A stretch of 35,564 nt of DNA from an uncultured bacterium (GTDB taxonomy: Bacteria > Bacillota > Clostridia > Oscillospirales > Ruminococcaceae), in NCBI GenBank assembly GCA_905214265.1, contig CAJMLQ010000018.1, positions 1-35,564 on the forward strand. Direction: 5' to 3'. The first letter of the stretch is position 1. Every line of letters starts with the position of its first letter. This document shows, piece after piece, positions 16,201-24,637 of the stretch. A program made the translations under genes and the position numbers. Under the pieces are notes generated by a model, which saw only the letters and a list, made by a program, of their open reading frames with translations, was not told where the DNA came from and made no database searches.

Positions 16201-16396
16201 TATATATTTTGTCGGCCATGGCCTTGTCCGTCATGATCGTCGCAGGATTGGAGTTGACTAAGACCACCTCGAGGCCCTCTTCCTTGAGGGCGCGGCAGGC
16301 CTGAGTCCCGGCATAGTCAAATTCGGCGGCCTGTCCGATTACAATGGGGCCGGATCCAATGACCAGAACTTTTTTAATATCGCTTCTGAGCGGCAT
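13202..16396 (-). CDS. carB: Carbamoyl-phosphate synthase large subunit
   Basis: 1064-residue CarB, which makes carbamoyl phosphate from bicarbonate, ATP and ammonia channelled from the small subunit. The two homologous halves are clear: VLVIGSGPIVIGQAAEFDY at the N-terminus and VIVFGSGPIRIGQGIEFDY near 560, each with its ATP-grasp domain (GGTGGGIA in the first). The MGS-like allosteric domain is at the C-terminus (ATMGFELYATSGTALNL). The length is normal. The ATG at 16396 (MPLRSD) is preferred over two ATGs up to 9 bases upstream because AAGGA lies 8 bases before it. It is the last gene of the pyr operon. The small-subunit gene carA is not in this window, which is unusual. Confidence 0.97.
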   Translation of the reverse strand: MPLRSDIKKVLVIGSGPIVIGQAAEFDYAGTQACRALKEEGLEVVLVNSNPATIMTDKAMADKIYIEPLTLDVIKRIILLEKPDSVLSTLGGQTGLTLSMQLAKEGFLAEHGVKLLGANPETIDKAEDRQEFKDTMEKIGQPCIPSKVVTTVEDAVDFTQVIGYPVIVRPAFTLGGTGGGIATDEKELRDIARNGLRLSPITQILVEKCISGWKEIEFEVIRDAKDNVITVCSMENLDPVGVHTGDSIVVAPAVTLSDKEYQMLRTVALRIISELKVEGGCNCQFALHPESMEYAVIEVNPRVSRSSALASKATGYPIAKVAAKIAIGYSMDEIVNAVTGTTYACFEPALDYLVVKFPKWPFDKFVYAKRTLGTQMKATGEVMAIGTSFEQGIMKAVRSIELGLDSLTMPSLAGKSDEEITAMLHNIDDQRLFVVFEALKRGVSFASIHEITMIDEWFLGKLQNLVNLEKELASAPLTDALYLRAKKWGYLDSTIERISGQKVERPRFASYKMVDTCAAEFKAKTPYFYSTFDDENEAAEFIERQNSHKKKVIVFGSGPIRIGQGIEFDYCCVHCVWALKEAGCEAIIANNNPETVSTDFDTGDRLYFDPLTKEDVRSLIETEKPYGVVVQFGGQTAIKLTKYLDELGVRILGTSADAIDEAEDRERFDALLERCEIPRPQGHTVFTTEEAIRAANELTYPVLLRPSYVLGGQNMIIAHSDKDVEEYMAIITSHHIENPVLIDKYMMGTEVEVDAICDGEDFLIPGIMEHVERAGVHSGDSISVYPCQTLSHHIRATLIAYTARLALALKVKGLINIQYVVYNHSVYVIEVNPRSSRTVPYISKVTGVPMVALATEIILGKKLRDLGYGTGLYPAQDYVAVKVPVFSFAKLSDVDTHLGPEMKSTGEVLGIARSFDQALLKGLVASGNQMKKSGGVFISVRDADKQEVLEVADKFATMGFELYATSGTALNLNRNMIAANTVKKIHEDEENNVLTLLDSGKIDYVISTSEKGRIPARDSVRIRRKAVERSIVCLTSLDTANAVADCLAMDKTIDDVELVDITKI

Positions 16397-16480
16397 ATGC
16401 ATCATCCTTCCATGGGTTTCAATTCATTCATCCAGCAGGCAAAGCACCTGCTGGCCGTCTTGATTTTATCGTGATCGTCT

Positions 16481-17404
16481 TCAACGGACGGTTACAAAAC
16501 TCCCGATGTCGTCCCGCATCCGGATGGCTTCGGCCCGGGCTGCTTCGGCGAACTGTTCCTCCGTCCAATCGCCCTTTTTATAGGCGCAGATGATGCCCCT
16601 GGAGGAGTTGACGATGGCACCCAGACCGTTTCCGTCAAAGGCTCCGGCCACATCCCTGGCTCCGCCGCCCTGAGCGCCGTATCCGGGCACCAGGAAAAAG
16701 GTGTGGGGCAGCTTGGCCCGCAGCTCGGAAAGCTGCTCCGGATAAGTAGCGCCCACTACCGCGCCGACGCCGGAGTAGCCGCTTTCACCGGGGACTTCCT
16801 TTCCCCATTTCTCGCACATGCTCCCCATGACCTCGTAGACGGTGCGGCGGCCAATCTTCTTGTCCTGAAGCTCACCGGAGGAGGGATTGGAGGTCTTGAC
16901 TAGGACAAAAATACCCTTGTCCTGGGCCTTGCAGATCTTCAGCAGAGGGGTAATGCCGTCGGAGCCGAGGTAGCCGTTGACGGTCAGGGCGTCGCCGCCG
17001 AAGGGGGTAGCGGTCAAGCCACCGATGTCCACGGTGCCCAGATGGGCGGCAGCATAGGCCTCCATGGTGGAACCGATGTCGTTGCGCTTGCCGTCGGTGA
17101 TGACATACATACCCTTTTGCTGGGCGTAGGTGATGGTTTCCGCCAGGGTTTTGACCCCATACCAGCCGTAGAGCTCATAATAGGCGGCCTGGGGCTTCAC
17201 AGCGGGGACAATGTCGCAGAGGGCGTCGATGAGGGCCTTGTTGTATTCCAAGACCGCGTAGGCCGCGCCCTCCAGCGGGTCGGCGAAGGCTCCGGCATAC
17301 TTGGCCCGGATATAGGCGGGGACATAGGAATAGGCGGGGTCCAGGCCCACGACGGTAGGGTTTTTGGTCTCTTGAATCTTGGCAATCAAACGGTCAAACG
17401 ACAT
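16481..17404 (-). CDS. pyrF: Orotidine 5'-phosphate decarboxylase (long type)
   Basis: 307-residue OMP decarboxylase catalysing the last step of UMP synthesis. The catalytic block DGKRNDIGST near residue 102 contains the Lys-Asp array, with TVVGLDPAYSYVP at the N-terminus as substrate pocket. It belongs to the longer, about 300-residue bacterial subtype rather than the B. subtilis-size enzyme. AAAGGAGGAA precedes the ATG. The start lies 16 bases after the pyrC stop, and carB follows after 84 bases, so all are in one PyrR-regulated operon. Confidence 0.95.
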   Translation of the reverse strand: MSFDRLIAKIQETKNPTVVGLDPAYSYVPAYIRAKYAGAFADPLEGAAYAVLEYNKALIDALCDIVPAVKPQAAYYELYGWYGVKTLAETITYAQQKGMYVITDGKRNDIGSTMEAYAAAHLGTVDIGGLTATPFGGDALTVNGYLGSDGITPLLKICKAQDKGIFVLVKTSNPSSGELQDKKIGRRTVYEVMGSMCEKWGKEVPGESGYSGVGAVVGATYPEQLSELRAKLPHTFFLVPGYGAQGGGARDVAGAFDGNGLGAIVNSSRGIICAYKKGDWTEEQFAEAARAEAIRMRDDIGSFVTVR

Positions 17405-17420
17405 AGGGGGTTCCTCCTTT

Positions 17421-18698
17421 TCAGTCGCAGGTATAAACGATTTTTCCGCCGCAGAGGGTGCAGACTGCCTTTCCGGCCAGCTCCATCCCCTTGAAGACGG
17501 TATTTTTCGATTTTGAATGGAGCTTTTCCGGCTCCACGGTCCAAGTGCGGTCCAGGTCCATGAGGACCAGGTCCGCCGGGACTCCGGGACGGATATGCCC
17601 GCCGGGAATACCCAATATCCGCGCCGGGTTGACGCTCATCAGCTCCACCAGACGGCCAAGGGAGATCAGGCCGGTTTTCACCAGGCCGGTATAGGATGCG
17701 GCGAAGCTGGTCTCCAGCCCGACGACACCATTGGGCGCTTTTTCGAAGTCCGCCTTTTCGGCGGCAGCGTGAGGGGCGTGGTCGGTGACGATGCAGTCGA
17801 TGGTGCCGTCCAGGATGGCTTCCTTCATTGCCTCCAGGTCAGCGGGTTCCCGAAGGGGCGGATTCATCCGGTAGCTGGCGTCCCGCTTCCGGAGAAGCTC
17901 GTGGGTCAGCAGGAAGTAGTGGGGCGCGGTCTCGCAGGTAACGCGGACGCCTCGGGCCTTGGCGGCGCGGATGAAGGCCGCCGCACCGGCGGTGCTGACG
18001 TGGGCGATGTGGATCCGGGTGCCGGCGGACTCGGCCAGGGCCAGCTCTCGGGCGGTGATGGAATCCTCACTGGCCCGGTCCATGCCGGGGACGCCCAGCT
18101 CCCGGGAGACACTGCCCAGATGCATGATGCCGCCGTGGATGAGTTCCAAATCCTCGCAGTGGGAGATGGCCAGCAGCCCCGCTGCCTCCGCCCGTTCCAT
18201 CCCGGCCCGCATCATCCGGGCACTGGGTACTGGTTTCCCGTCGTCGGAGACGGCCACGGCCCCGGCGGCCTTCAGCGCGGCCATATCGGTGAGTTCCTCC
18301 CCGGAAAGGCCCCGGGTAATGGCCGCCACAGGGTAGACATGCGCCTTGGCCCCCGCCGCCTTGTCTAGAATATAGCGAACCACTTCCGACGAGTCGGTGA
18401 CAGGCTTGGTATTGGGCATGCAAGCTACAGAGGTAACGCCTCCGGCCGCCGCCGCCTCGCACCCGGTGAGGATGTCCTCCTTGTGGGTGAAACCGGGATC
18501 CCGCAAGTGGACGTGCATATCTATCAGGCCCGGGAGCAGGGCTTTTCCCCCGGCGTCCAGGACCGTATCGCCGGGCTGAGGTTCCAGCGCCGATCCCACT
18601 GCAGCTACTTTGCCGTCCGCGACCCGGACGCTGCCGGTGAAATCCAGCCCGTCTGCTGGGCTGACGATCCGCGCGTTTGCAAACAAATAGGATTGCAT
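17421..18698 (-). CDS. pyrC: Dihydroorotase (class I)
   Basis: 425-residue amidohydrolase that closes carbamoyl aspartate to dihydroorotate. The zinc-binding DMHVHLRDPGF motif starts near residue 60, and the MPNTKPVTD segment (near 95), ISHCEDLEL, IAHVSTAGA and VTDHAPH blocks carry the other metal ligands and catalytic Asp. This is the class I PyrC of Gram-positives. A GAAAGGAGT site precedes the ATG. It stands between pyrR and pyrF with short gaps, and aspartate carbamoyltransferase (pyrB) is not in the window. Confidence 0.95.
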   Translation of the reverse strand: MQSYLFANARIVSPADGLDFTGSVRVADGKVAAVGSALEPQPGDTVLDAGGKALLPGLIDMHVHLRDPGFTHKEDILTGCEAAAAGGVTSVACMPNTKPVTDSSEVVRYILDKAAGAKAHVYPVAAITRGLSGEELTDMAALKAAGAVAVSDDGKPVPSARMMRAGMERAEAAGLLAISHCEDLELIHGGIMHLGSVSRELGVPGMDRASEDSITARELALAESAGTRIHIAHVSTAGAAAFIRAAKARGVRVTCETAPHYFLLTHELLRKRDASYRMNPPLREPADLEAMKEAILDGTIDCIVTDHAPHAAAEKADFEKAPNGVVGLETSFAASYTGLVKTGLISLGRLVELMSVNPARILGIPGGHIRPGVPADLVLMDLDRTWTVEPEKLHSKSKNTVFKGMELAGKAVCTLCGGKIVYTCD

Positions 18699-18722
18699 CT
18701 GTGACTCCTTTCGGATGAGGAA

Positions 18723-19250
18723 TTACTCCAAAATGACGACCCGGTCCTCCCCGTCCATCTCCTTCACCAGCACCCGGACAGTTTCCTCCCGGGAGGTGGG
18801 AAGGTTTTTGCCAACGTAATCAGCTCGGATGGGAAGCTCCCGATGGCCTCGGTCCACCAGCGCCGCCAGCTGGATGCTCTGGGGGCGGCCGATGGCAAAA
18901 AGGGCGTCGATGGCGGCACGGACCGTGCGTCCGGTGTAAATCACGTCGTCCACCAGGACGATGCGCTTTCCAGTGATGTCAAAGGGGACATCGGTGCGGT
19001 CCTGCCGCGGGATCTCCTCTCGGAGGTCGTCCCGAAAGCGGGTGATATCCAGGGCTCCGCAAGGGACAAAGGTTCCCTCCACTGAGGCAATGCGCCCGGC
19101 GATGCGCCGTGCCAGGTCGCGGCCGCGGCTGATAATGCCGACCAGGCAGAGGCCATCTGCGCCCTTGTTGCGCTCCAGAATTTCGAAAGAGATCCGGGTA
19201 ACGGCCCGGGCCATGGCCTTTTCGTCCAAAATCAGGGCTTTTTCCTGCAT
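18723..19250 (-). CDS. pyrR: Bifunctional pyr operon attenuator / uracil phosphoribosyltransferase
   Basis: 175-residue PyrR. The PRPP-binding loop IVLVDDVIYTGRTVRAA is near residue 100, and the LVDRGHRELPIRADYVGKN block is typical. PyrR binds UMP/UTP and the pyr leader RNA to promote termination. The ATG at 19250 has AAAGGAGA seven bases upstream. An in-frame start 10 codons earlier lies inside the terminator region and is rejected. It is the first gene of the operon, directly after an attenuator with a near-consensus PyrR binding loop. Confidence 0.95.
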   Translation of the reverse strand: MQEKALILDEKAMARAVTRISFEILERNKGADGLCLVGIISRGRDLARRIAGRIASVEGTFVPCGALDITRFRDDLREEIPRQDRTDVPFDITGKRIVLVDDVIYTGRTVRAAIDALFAIGRPQSIQLAALVDRGHRELPIRADYVGKNLPTSREETVRVLVKEMDGEDRVVILE

Positions 19251-19260
19251 AGCGTCTCCT

Positions 19261-19305
19261 TTTCCAAATAAAAAAGCCAAACTGCCGGATGCCGGACAGT
19301 TTGGC
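19261..19305 (-). terminator. pyr operon attenuator terminator
   Basis: In the pyrR leader RNA (minus strand) the GCCAAACTG.CCGG stem (19276-19305, one bulged base) is followed by a run of T (complement of 19270-19275). It ends 25 bases before the pyrR start codon and is the terminator arm of the PyrR-controlled switch. Confidence 0.85.
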
Positions 19306-19402
19306 CGCTCTTTTTTCTACAGCTACAGCCCACCAAACCAACGGCTTCTGCCGTTCGTCTGTCAGACCCTGCATGAATATCCATTAAGCAGACCGCCTTG
19401 CC

Positions 19403-19416
19403 AGCCTCACAGGACC
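19403..19416 (-). promoter_or_regulatory. PyrR RNA-binding loop (pyr leader)
   Basis: The minus strand reads GGTCCTGTGAGGCT, which differs from the PyrR consensus ARUCCNGNGAGGYU only at its first base. It is flanked by CCTTTAAG and CAAGG, which form the supporting stem. It lies about 30 bases downstream of the promoter and 100 bases before the terminator, the classical layout of promoter, binding loop, terminator, gene. Confidence 0.85.
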
Positions 19417-19447
19417 AACTTAAAGGTTGTCGTGTTTCACTGCTTTT

Positions 19448-19476
19448 ATTCTACACGCTTTTTGAGGATTTGTAAA
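19448..19476 (-). promoter_or_regulatory. pyr operon promoter
   Basis: TTTACA (19471-19476), a 17-base spacer and TAGAAT (19448-19453) on the minus strand precede the pyr leader. The leader is about 190 bases long. Confidence 0.75.
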
Positions 19477-19622
19477 GGGAAATTTCAAAGTTCCCAGCAG
19501 TTTTACACCCCAGACAAATTTGTGAAACCACCTTTTCTTCTTTTGGCGTTTATGATAGAATAAAAAAGGAACCATTCGAAAAAATAAAATTTGCAAAAGG
19601 ATTCCAACGAAAGGAGCGCCCT

Positions 19623-20159
19623 ATGGCAGAAACGATCATTGCGGGGATTTCCCCCGGCGGACTGAAGGAAACCTACGAGGTAAAAATACTCATCTGCTAT
19701 CTGCTCCATTCTCTGGAAGCCCCGTTAACACTGGAAAATATTACGGAAATCTGCACAGATGGAGGCGTAACTGACTATTTTACCCTCTCCACCGCGGTGA
19801 GCGAGCTGCGCACAGGCGGACAGCTTGCGGAGGAGGACGGCTGCTATGTTCTGACCGCCCTAGGACGGGAAACGGCGGAAAACCTCAAGCAGGCGCTCCC
19901 CTCCTCCCTACGGGACAACATCATCCGCCAGGGAATCGCCCTCCTTGCCCGGCTGCGGAAGCAAAACGAGGTCTCCGCCAAAATTCTCCCGGACGGGAAG
20001 GGGTTCCGAGTGGCCTGCTCCGTCCACGAGGGGGACCTGGATTTCTTCACCATGACCTTTTTCGCGCCGGACCGGGAGCAGGCAGAGATCATCGCCCACA
20101 ATTTTTCCAGGCAGTCCACCGAGATCTATCAGGGCCTCATCCGCGTCCTGACCGAATAG
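19623..20159 (+). CDS. DUF4364 family protein
   Basis: 178-residue protein of the DUF4364 family, common in Clostridia and of unproven function. The N-terminal ~85 residues look like a winged-helix domain (KILICYLLHSLEAPLTLENI, then YVLTALGRETAENL), and the C-terminal half is a mixed alpha/beta domain. No membrane segment. The ATG follows AAAGGAG. The gene is divergent from the pyr operon and probably monocistronic, with a weak hairpin after the stop. Confidence 0.8.
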   Translation: MAETIIAGISPGGLKETYEVKILICYLLHSLEAPLTLENITEICTDGGVTDYFTLSTAVSELRTGGQLAEEDGCYVLTALGRETAENLKQALPSSLRDNIIRQGIALLARLRKQNEVSAKILPDGKGFRVACSVHEGDLDFFTMTFFAPDREQAEIIAHNFSRQSTEIYQGLIRVLTE

Positions 20160-20170
20160 ACCACCTGCTG

Positions 20171-20200
20171 ACTCCGTCCTGTTCCGGGGCGGAGTTTCTT
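20171..20200 (+). terminator. Weak terminator after the DUF4364 gene
   Basis: ACTCCG (20171-20176) pairs with CGGAGT (20190-20195), with GC-rich bases in between and a short TTCTT tail. The T-run is poor, so this is a modest candidate. Confidence 0.4.
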
Positions 20201-20239
20201 AATGTTTTCTTAGAATTTTGGCCGTTCATAAAAGGTTCC

Positions 20240-20268
20240 TTGTTTTTTTAAAGAGAAGATGGTATACT
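20240..20268 (+). promoter_or_regulatory. Promoter of the SDR-SGNH-YfhO gene group
   Basis: TTGTTT (20240-20245), a 17-base spacer and TATACT (20263-20268), 26 bases before the SDR start codon. Confidence 0.65.
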
Positions 20269-20294
20269 ATTGAAGATTTAGAAGGAGGCGGACC

Positions 20295-21032
20295 ATGGAA
20301 AAAGTTGCCCTCATCACCGGCGCTTCCCGGGGAATCGGCCGGGAGACCGCGCTCCTCCTCTGGCGGCGAGGCTATTCTGTCGCTGTCAACTATCTCCGGT
20401 CGGCGGAAGCTGCGGAAGCCATGGCAAAAGAGCTCTGCATGCTCCGGCCAGGCAGTGCCCTAGCCGTGCCTGCTGACGTCTCCGACCGGGGACAGGTGGA
20501 CACGATGCTCGCCCGGGTCCGGGAGGTGCTTGGCGATCCCCATGTGTTGGTCAACAACGCCGGAATCGCTCAACAGAAGCTCTTCACGGATGTCACTGAG
20601 GCAGAGTGGGACCGGATTTTCGCTGTCAACGTCAAGGGGATGTTCCACTGCGCACAGGCTGTCCTCCCTGCCATGATCCGCCGGAAACAAGGCAAGATCA
20701 TCAATCTCTCTTCCATGTGGGGACAGGTCGGTGCTTCCTGCGAAGTAGCCTATTCCGCAGCAAAAGGGGCAGTCATCGCATTTACCAAGGCCCTGGCCCA
20801 GGAAGTCGGACCCTCCGGCATTCAGGTCAACTGCGTGGCGCCGGGGGTCATCGAAACGGACATGAACGGGAACCTTGGCGCGGAGGCCCTGGCCGCCCTG
20901 CGGGAGGAAACGCCTCTGGGCGTGCTGGGCAAGCCCTCCGACGTGGCGGAGGCCGTCGCGTTTCTGGCCTCGGACCGGGCTGACTTTATCACGGGGCAGG
21001 TGCTGGCTCCCAACGGCGGCATGGTGCTCTGA
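20295..21032 (+). CDS. Short-chain dehydrogenase/reductase, FabG-like
   Basis: 245-residue NAD(P)-dependent SDR. It has the cofactor motif TGASRGIG at residues 9-16, the NNAG motif near 88, catalytic Ser in INLSSMWG and Tyr/Lys in YSAAKGA. The length is typical for 3-oxoacyl-ACP reductase (FabG), but no other fatty-acid genes are adjacent. EF-P 5-aminopentanone reductase (YmfI) is an alternative within the same subfamily. GGAGG lies before the ATG. Downstream genes on the same strand follow closely (24 bases to the lipoprotein ATG). Confidence 0.88.
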   Translation: MEKVALITGASRGIGRETALLLWRRGYSVAVNYLRSAEAAEAMAKELCMLRPGSALAVPADVSDRGQVDTMLARVREVLGDPHVLVNNAGIAQQKLFTDVTEAEWDRIFAVNVKGMFHCAQAVLPAMIRRKQGKIINLSSMWGQVGASCEVAYSAAKGAVIAFTKALAQEVGPSGIQVNCVAPGVIETDMNGNLGAEALAALREETPLGVLGKPSDVAEAVAFLASDRADFITGQVLAPNGGMVL

Positions 21033-21056
21033 TTGGATGGAAAGGATCGACCAGAC

Positions 21057-21890
21057 ATGAAATTTTTCCGATCTCTGCCGCTTTGGGCAGTGATTTTCGC
21101 CTGCTTTTTGACCGGGTGCAGCCAGAAGCCGCTCTTCACTCCACTGGAAAGCTCCGTGCCGGAGTCCTCCGCGGTTTCACAGGCGCCGGAATCCTCGGTT
21201 CTGGAAGAGAGCTCCGCGCCGGAGCCGGAGCCATCGGTGGACATTCCGGCTTCGGACCCCTATCTCGGCGTGGCGGTTCCGGAAAGCGATCCGCTGGACG
21301 AGACTTATTTTGACGACGCCGTTTTCGTGGGAGATTCCCTGACCTATGGGCTGGGAGCTTATCAGGTTCTGGACGCCGAAAAGGTCATTGCCCACACCGG
21401 CATCAATCCTCAGACAATCCTGACCAAATCCTGCATCGAACAGCCCGACGGCTCCACCCTGACCGCGCTGGAAGCGGTCAAGGCCGCCGCCCCACATAAG
21501 GTCTATCTGATGCTGGGGTCCAACGGCGTGGCCTTTCTCTCCCAGGGCAAGATCATCGAGTTTTACGGGGATTTTCTGGATCAGCTGCGGGAGGCACTGC
21601 CGGACGCGATCTTCTACGTCCAGTCCGTCCTCCCCGTGACCCACGAGAAGGAAGCGGGCGATGATCGCTACGCCAACTCCAAGATCGATGCCCTCAATGA
21701 CGCCCTGTTGGAGCTTGCTACGGAAAAGGGAGCGTATTACCTGGATGTCGCGGAGGCAATCAAGGATGAAAACGGCTGTCTGCCCGCAGGCAACAGCACA
21801 GACGGGATGCATTTCGGCGTCTCCACTTATCGGATCTGGGTGGATTACCTGCTCTCCCACACGGTGGACGAGTCCCTGCTGCCTGCATAA
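21057..21890 (+). CDS. SGNH/GDSL hydrolase-family lipoprotein
   Basis: 277-residue exported lipoprotein. The signal peptide ends in a lipobox FLTGC (Cys at about residue 21). It is followed by a Ser/Pro/Glu-rich linker to about residue 75, then a GDSL/SGNH domain: block I FVGDSLTYG, block III Asn in GSNGVAF, and C-terminal Asp-x-x-His in DGMHFG. Such enzymes are esterases or acetyl-transfer/deacetylation enzymes acting on the outer face of the membrane or wall (inference). The ATG at 21057 is chosen because it begins the signal peptide and has AAAGGA upstream. A TTG at 21033 is unlikely. It comes directly before the YfhO gene, possibly linking both to cell-envelope polymers. Confidence 0.87.
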   Translation: MKFFRSLPLWAVIFACFLTGCSQKPLFTPLESSVPESSAVSQAPESSVLEESSAPEPEPSVDIPASDPYLGVAVPESDPLDETYFDDAVFVGDSLTYGLGAYQVLDAEKVIAHTGINPQTILTKSCIEQPDGSTLTALEAVKAAAPHKVYLMLGSNGVAFLSQGKIIEFYGDFLDQLREALPDAIFYVQSVLPVTHEKEAGDDRYANSKIDALNDALLELATEKGAYYLDVAEAIKDENGCLPAGNSTDGMHFGVSTYRIWVDYLLSHTVDESLLPA

Positions 21891-21931
21891 CGGGCAGCTT
21901 TCCTTTTCCTGTGCAACGCAAGGAGGCTATC

Positions 21932-24556
21932 ATGCAGAAACCGAACCGCTGCCTTTGGACAGCCCCGGCTCTGACCGGAGGGCTGCTGCTGGTAGTTTAC
22001 GCCGTTTTCGGCTTTTTCCCCTTTGGAAACAAGAGCATTACCTGGTGCGACATGACCCAGCAGGTAATCCCCCTCATGGGGACCTTCGGCCGAGTCCTGA
22101 CCGGTGAAAACAGTGCTTTTCTCGATATGGGGGCAGCTGGGGGGATGAACTTCTGGGGAGTCTTTTTCTTTTTCCTGGCAAGTCCCCTTTCCATTCCAGC
22201 GGCACTAGTACCGTTGGAGCATCTGCCCTTTGCCATGAACGTCCTGCTCCTGCTGAAAATGATGCTCTGCGCTTTTACGGCTGCGCTGTTTTTTCGGCGT
22301 TTCTTTCCTGAGATGCGGACGCTTTCCATTACCCTGTTCGGCCTGATGTACGCATTTTCCGGATTCGCGCTCAACTACTATCAGAACATCGTCTGGCTGG
22401 ACATGATGGCGCTGTTCCCCCTGCTGCTGCTGGCGCTGACAGCAATGATGGCGCATCGAAAACTTCTGCCTTTTGTGCTGTGCTTTTCCGCCATGCTGAC
22501 GGTCAACTACTATCTAAGCTATATGGTCGTGCTCTTCCTGATCCTCAGCATGGGGCTGTTCCAGTTTTTCTGCATCGCGCCCAAGCGGTCGGGGGACTGC
22601 ATCCTGCTGCTGGGGGCGGGAGCGGTCCTCTCCCTGCTTCTGACGGCTCCGGTCTGGCTGCCGTCCCTGCTGGAGGTCATGGAGTCCGCCCGGGGCCAGG
22701 GGCTGATCGCCAGTCTCTCTTCTGGAAATCTCACTACCGACCTTTACACTTCCATTCCGGTGCTGTTCTGCTCGGCTCTGCCGGCGGCCTCCCTGCTGTT
22801 GATCCGGCGGCGGCAGATGCGCTCCGGATTTTTTGCCGCCCTGGCCGGGTGCATCCTGCTGCTTTTGATTCCGGTGATGCTGAACCCCATCAACAAAATG
22901 TGGCACACCGGCAGCTACCAGGGCTTTCCCGTCCGGTATGGCTATATGCTGAACTTTCTTCTCCTGCTGCTGGCTGCGGAGATCTTCTCTCACCAGGACC
23001 CTGGGGAGGAGGCACCCGCCGCTTCCAAACGGTGGGTGAAAATTCTGCTTCCTCTTCTAGCCCTGGGGTACGCGGGCGGTGTCACTTTCCTTCTGGGCAA
23101 GTGGATCACCGTTTTTTCCAGTTATACCCGTCGGCTTTGGGGGGATCAGACATCCTTCTGGTCTCTGGCCGCTGTTTTTGCGGGGACGGCGATGCTTTTC
23201 GCAGTGGTTTTGATGGTTTTTCGCTCCCGTCAGGCCTCCCGGAGGCTGACCGCCGCCGTGCTGACCGTTCTGGTGCTGGCGGAGGGCTTTTTCAACAGCA
23301 GCGTTTACATCGGCAGCGTCAACCAGAGTCTCCAAAACTACTGGACCGCCGCAGATTTGAGCGGACGCATCCGGGACGACGATTTCTACCGGTTGAAAAC
23401 CAGCGGAAAATATTTTGCGGTCAATTTCTTTTCCGCCATGGGGTACCGAAGCCTTTCCCACTACACCTCCCTGACGCCGGAAAGCTACCTGATGACCATC
23501 CGGCGGCTGGGTTATTCTGGCTATTGGATGGAGGTCAACTCCAACGGCGGAACGGCCTTTTCTGACGCGCTGCTGGGCAACCGTTACATTCTGCGGCGTC
23601 TGAAGGACACAGACAGCGATTCCATTTTGGGGGAGGAAACGGTTTACTGGAACCACTATTATCTCTTGCAGGAGCTTCCCTACCGGCTGCCCTCCGCCCT
23701 TGTTACCGATGCGGAACCGGGATTCCTGACGGAACTGCCGGAAACATCGTCCCGGGCCTTTCTCCAGCAGGAACTGGCGGACACCCTTTTCCCCAGCGCG
23801 GATCGGATGTTCCGGGAATACGTCCCGGACGAGGGGAGTACCAATACGGACAAGACCTATACCATCCAGGTGGAGGGGGAGGAGATCTTATACTTTGACT
23901 GCTCCGCCAAGCCTTCCATCCGGCTCAGCGAGGGAGTTAACAAGAGCTGCCAGATTCTGGTCAACGGCCAGTCTCTCCGCGCCCAATATCCCACCCAGTC
24001 TGAAAACGGTCTGCTGGAACTGGGAACCTTTGCAGATGAGACCGTCACGGTGACGGTCCGTATTTCCAAGAGCATCTCTCCCGTTTCCTTTGGCGTATTC
24101 GGGCTGGACACCGGCGTGCTGAAAGGAATCTGCGCTGCCGCGCAAGGGACGGAGATGGAGGTTTCCGGGAATCAGATCTCCGCAGCCTGTACAGCGAAAG
24201 AGGGGCAGACTCTATTCCTGCCAGTGACCTATGACAAGGGGTGGACGGCAACCGTCAACGGTGAAAAAGCCGAAGTTTACCGGACAGCCGGCACCTTTCT
24301 GAGCCTGTCTCTGCAGGAAGGGGAAAACCAGATTGTCCTGACGTATACCCCGCCCGGACTCAGGACCGGACTGCTTCTTATGGGGATCGGCCTGCTGCTG
24401 GCACTGTGGTTTTTCTGGAAAGGAAAGGCTTGGCTTTTGGGAAAAAGCGGCATAAAGACGGCGCTGCGCTTCATCTTCCTCACCGTTTTCCTGGCAGTTG
24501 TAATTCTGGTATACCTGTTGCCCATGGCTGTTTACCTCTGGGCACAGCTGAAATAG
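21932..24556 (+). CDS. YfhO family membrane protein
   Basis: 874-residue integral membrane protein of the YfhO family (glycosyltransferase-C-like fold; members are implicated in glycosylation of wall or lipoteichoic acid polymers). At least ten hydrophobic segments fill residues 1-455, for example LLLVVYAVFGFFPFG near 20 and the NYYLSYMVVLFLILSMG region near 200. A largely soluble, beta-rich domain spans about residues 460-800, and two membrane segments lie near the C-terminus. The ATG at 21932 has AAGGAGG five bases upstream. It follows the SGNH lipoprotein by 41 bases and ends at a strong bidirectional terminator. Confidence 0.88.
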   Translation: MQKPNRCLWTAPALTGGLLLVVYAVFGFFPFGNKSITWCDMTQQVIPLMGTFGRVLTGENSAFLDMGAAGGMNFWGVFFFFLASPLSIPAALVPLEHLPFAMNVLLLLKMMLCAFTAALFFRRFFPEMRTLSITLFGLMYAFSGFALNYYQNIVWLDMMALFPLLLLALTAMMAHRKLLPFVLCFSAMLTVNYYLSYMVVLFLILSMGLFQFFCIAPKRSGDCILLLGAGAVLSLLLTAPVWLPSLLEVMESARGQGLIASLSSGNLTTDLYTSIPVLFCSALPAASLLLIRRRQMRSGFFAALAGCILLLLIPVMLNPINKMWHTGSYQGFPVRYGYMLNFLLLLLAAEIFSHQDPGEEAPAASKRWVKILLPLLALGYAGGVTFLLGKWITVFSSYTRRLWGDQTSFWSLAAVFAGTAMLFAVVLMVFRSRQASRRLTAAVLTVLVLAEGFFNSSVYIGSVNQSLQNYWTAADLSGRIRDDDFYRLKTSGKYFAVNFFSAMGYRSLSHYTSLTPESYLMTIRRLGYSGYWMEVNSNGGTAFSDALLGNRYILRRLKDTDSDSILGEETVYWNHYYLLQELPYRLPSALVTDAEPGFLTELPETSSRAFLQQELADTLFPSADRMFREYVPDEGSTNTDKTYTIQVEGEEILYFDCSAKPSIRLSEGVNKSCQILVNGQSLRAQYPTQSENGLLELGTFADETVTVTVRISKSISPVSFGVFGLDTGVLKGICAAAQGTEMEVSGNQISAACTAKEGQTLFLPVTYDKGWTATVNGEKAEVYRTAGTFLSLSLQEGENQIVLTYTPPGLRTGLLLMGIGLLLALWFFWKGKAWLLGKSGIKTALRFIFLTVFLAVVILVYLLPMAVYLWAQLK

Positions 24557-24568
24557 AATCCAACAAAC

Positions 24569-24615
24569 AAAGGCGGCCTCTGCGGAGTTTTCGATCCGCA
24601 GAGGCCGCCTTTTTG
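24569..24615. terminator. Bidirectional intrinsic terminator
   Basis: A GC-rich inverted repeat of at least 17 bases (AAAGGCGGCCTCTGCGGA and its complement) with an 8-base loop and A/T runs on both sides lies between the convergent yfhO-like and dapL genes. Confidence 0.92.
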
Positions 24616-24637
24616 GATGCATTCCCGAAATGCGTAC

